In this document: piece by piece, positions 62,151-64,000 of the stretch | Layout: the number at the start of each line of letters is the position of its first letter | Position numbering within the stretch: position 1 is the first letter of the stretch | Source of the DNA: CAWIJK01 sp963836375 | Lineage (GTDB): Bacteria > Actinomycetota > Acidimicrobiia > Acidimicrobiales > RAAP-2 | Direction: 5' to 3' | Assembly: GCA_963836375.1 (NCBI GenBank) | Contig: CAWIJK010000001.1 | Coordinates: 868,001 to 932,000, forward strand | Length of the DNA: 64,000 bases | Notes under the pieces: generated by a model | Told to the model about the DNA's origin: nothing | Database searches by the model: none | What the model saw: only the letters and a program-made list of their open reading frames with translations | Program-made: the position numbers and the translations under genes

Positions 62151-63644
62151 ATGAGCCCACGTGCCGAGAAGAAGTTGTATTCGACCGTGCTGGTCGGTCG
62201 GGCCGGTCAGCGCCGCCGCGACCGTAGGGCGGCTCGCCGGGCCGCTGGGCACGTCTACGCGGCCGACGCCGAGCAACGCAGGGCAGCCGCCCGTGCCTTG
62301 GCAGAAGCCGAGAAGGCTGAGCGGGAAGCGACGACGTACCTGCCGCGTGGTGGGGAGCCGGGACCCGCGGCGTTGCGGGCGTGGCGACGGTTCCGGCTCC
62401 CCGCCCACCAAGACACCAGCGCCACCCTCGCCGGGGCCTACCCCTTTCTTGCGGAGGGCGGCTTGGGTGGCGAGGGCGTGTTCGTCGGCCAAGACCTCTA
62501 CTCCGGCGGCAGCTTCGTCTACGACCCGTGGGTTCTCTACCAGCGCGGCGTCATCACCGCCCCCAACGTCGTGCTGGCCGGAATCGTCGGCGCCGGCAAG
62601 TCCGCACTCGCCAAGGCGCTCTACACCCGCTCCATCCCCTTCGGCCGCAGGGTCTATGTGCCGGGCGACCCGAAGGGCGAGCACACGGCGGTCGCCAAAG
62701 CGGTGGGTGGGCAGGCGATCGTCCTCGGCCACGGCCTCCCGAACCGCCTCAACCCCTTGGATGCGGGCCGCCGCCCGTCCGGCGTCTCGGATGTGGAGTG
62801 GGCCGGGATGGTCACCGCCCGCCGCCGTGATCTGATCGGCGCCTTGACCGAAACGGTGCTCGGACGGTCGCTGTCGCCGGTCGAGCACACCGCCGTTGAC
62901 ATCGCCTTGAACGCTGCGGTCGCCAGCTCACAGACGCCGATCTTGCCGATGGTCGTCGACCACATCCTCAACCCCGAGGCAGGAAACGACGCCCGACTCG
63001 CGGAGGACGGGCGGATCGTCGGCCACGCCCTGCGCAGATTGGTCGCCGGGGACCTGGCCGGCATCTTCGACGGTCCCTCCACTGTCGCGTTCGACCCCGA
63101 CCTGCCAATGGTCTCCCTGGACCTGTCGCACGTCTCGGAGAACAACGCCCTCATGTCCGTCCTCATGACGTGCGCGTCGGCGTGGATGGAGTCCGCGCTA
63201 CTGGACCCGAACGGTGGGCAGCGGTGGGTCGTCTACGACGAGGCATGGAGGCTGATGAGCCACCCATCCTTGCTGCGGCGCATGGATGCGCACTGGCGCC
63301 TCGCCAGGCATTACGGGATCGCGAACCTGTTGATCTTCCACAAGCTCACCGATCTGGACAACGTAGGCGACCAAGGCACCGCCGCCCACGCCCTCGCCGC
63401 GTCGCTGTTGGCGAACGCGGAGACCCGGATCATCTACCGCCAGGAGTCCGACCAGCTCGGCACCACCGCCGCGATGCTCAACCTGACCGGCACCGAGCAG
63501 AAGATGCTCCCCCAGCTCGGCACCGGGCAAGGGCTCTGGCGCATCAAGGACAGGTCGTTTGTCGTTCAGCATCAGCTCCACCCGGCCGAGCTGACGATCT
63601 TCGACACCACGGCCAGAATGCGCGACTCGACCGGCCAACGGTGA
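62151..63644 (+). CDS. VirB4/TraC-type conjugation ATPase
   Basis: 497 residues. Walker A GIVGAGKSALAK (about 144-155) and Walker B WVVYDEAW (about 360) surround the HerA/FtsK-like core VPGDPKGEHTAVAKAVGG. The C-terminal arm ETRIIYRQESDQLGTTAAMLNLT is the VirB4 hallmark. It powers pilus assembly and DNA transport. Confidence 0.92.
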   Translation: MSPRAEKKLYSTVLVGRAGQRRRDRRAARRAAGHVYAADAEQRRAAARALAEAEKAEREATTYLPRGGEPGPAALRAWRRFRLPAHQDTSATLAGAYPFLAEGGLGGEGVFVGQDLYSGGSFVYDPWVLYQRGVITAPNVVLAGIVGAGKSALAKALYTRSIPFGRRVYVPGDPKGEHTAVAKAVGGQAIVLGHGLPNRLNPLDAGRRPSGVSDVEWAGMVTARRRDLIGALTETVLGRSLSPVEHTAVDIALNAAVASSQTPILPMVVDHILNPEAGNDARLAEDGRIVGHALRRLVAGDLAGIFDGPSTVAFDPDLPMVSLDLSHVSENNALMSVLMTCASAWMESALLDPNGGQRWVVYDEAWRLMSHPSLLRRMDAHWRLARHYGIANLLIFHKLTDLDNVGDQGTAAHALAASLLANAETRIIYRQESDQLGTTAAMLNLTGTEQKMLPQLGTGQGLWRIKDRSFVVQHQLHPAELTIFDTTARMRDSTGQR

Positions 63645-63655
63645 GGATCGCCGCC

Positions 63656-63754
63656 ATGTCTCCCAGCCCGTGCGGTCTGGTTGGCGGGTGGGTGGTCCCA
63701 CGCACCTACCGGGCGTGGGATCAGCAGAACATTCGGGCGGCAGTGACGCGCTGA
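63656..63754 (+). CDS. Small ORF (32 aa)
   Basis: ATG 63656 to TGA 63754, starting 11 bp after the VirB4 stop with GAGG upstream. The peptide is Gly/Trp/Pro-rich, with no family. It contains the sixth leader motif and overlaps the next frame, so it may be a leader or chance. Confidence 0.3.
   Translation: MSPSPCGLVGGWVVPRTYRAWDQQNIRAAVTR
63701..63714 (+). promoter_or_regulatory. Leader motif CGCACCTG, site 6
   Basis: CGCACCTACCGGGC abuts GTG 63715 and sits in the hairpin CCCACGC/GCGTGGG. Confidence 0.5.
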
Positions 63755-64000
63755 CGCGCGCCCGCCACGGCGCACCCGACACCCATCTCGATCGGTCGCC
63801 GGTCGTGGTCGTGCCGGCGGTGCTACCGCAGGCGGTCGTCACCGTCGATGACAGCGGAAACGCCCGGATCGCGGTCGAGAACATCGGCCAACAGGCCATC
63901 GACCAGCCAGACGAGCCGATCGGGCGCGACGAGCTGGGCGCCGTGCTCGCGAGCGTCGCCGAGCAGATCGGCGGGCCGGTCCGCGTCGAGGTCCGCGAGG
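63715..64000 (+). CDS. Partial gene running off right edge
   Basis: GTG 63715 opens a frame VGSAEHSGGSDALTRARHGAP continuing to the edge with VVTVDDSGNARIAVENIGQQ and further strands. High wobble GC supports coding. Likely a conjugation-linked protein; the family is not recognised. Confidence 0.5.
   Translation, partial: MGSAEHSGGSDALTRARHGAPDTHLDRSPVVVVPAVLPQAVVTVDDSGNARIAVENIGQQAIDQPDEPIGRDELGAVLASVAEQIGGPVRVEVRE

Overview
This 64 kb window comes from a very GC-rich actinobacterium. The first 15 kb look like Acidimicrobiia-type chromosome: an ArsA-like ATPase pair, CoA-transferase, F420/PPOX-type and SRPBCC proteins elsewhere, and secreted proteins with GYxLxGxDGGVF repeats. This placement is inferred from gene content, not from a marker gene.

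Layout. (1) 1-9.7 kb is ordinary chromosome: two ArsA-like ATPases, a receiver protein, a CBS/CorC protein, tRNA-Pro(CGG), a row of DnaA-box-like 9-mers at 13-bp spacing, an SDR, a ParA-like ATPase, tRNA-Ala(TGC), a CoA-transferase, a methyltransferase and a thioesterase. (2) 9.9-15.1 kb holds two large secreted proteins that share a six-unit C-terminal repeat module, with 189 bp identical between the genes. (3) 15-41.5 kb is an accessory region with lower GC and many broken genes. It has toxin-antitoxin remnants, tRNA-Ile-like repeats, an ISL3 remnant, an IS110 element with a candidate guide-RNA hairpin, a decayed duplicate of an acetyltransferase, and single-gene functions (P3A proton ATPase, SET protein, several methyltransferases, an ABC exporter, an SGNH hydrolase, an amidohydrolase). 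(4) 41.5-64 kb is part of an actinobacterial integrative conjugative element (ICE) or a related conjugative plasmid. It begins with a truncated TrwC-type relaxase, continues through ArdC, primase-polymerase, DUF2637, ParB, a TcpC-like protein and an NlpC/P60 wall hydrolase, and reaches a type IV secretion block (two DUF6112 pilin-like proteins, a VirB6-like protein, an SCO6880-like protein and VirB4). It runs off the right end.

The most notable structure is the cargo in region 4. The last 174 bp of the NlpC/P60 gene occur three times without indels, at 54119, 55966 and 58060. Between the copies lie two modules of similar design: a short AraC-type regulator, a redox or hydrolase enzyme, and a MarR repressor with a visible palindrome. 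A third load (TetR/MFS, truncated AraC, MarR/NmrA/AraC) sits between the relaxase and ArdC. A 14-bp motif, CGCACCTGACSGGC or close variants, recurs before at least six genes of the element. In three cases it directly abuts a GTG start codon.

How the genes work together: the conjugative block would process and move DNA (relaxase, ArdC, primase, ParB, NlpC/P60, VirB-type proteins). The cargo would give the host inducible defence against small electrophilic or toxic compounds. The relaxase fragment lacks its HUH histidines and abuts chromosomal sequence, so this copy of the element appears decayed at its left end.
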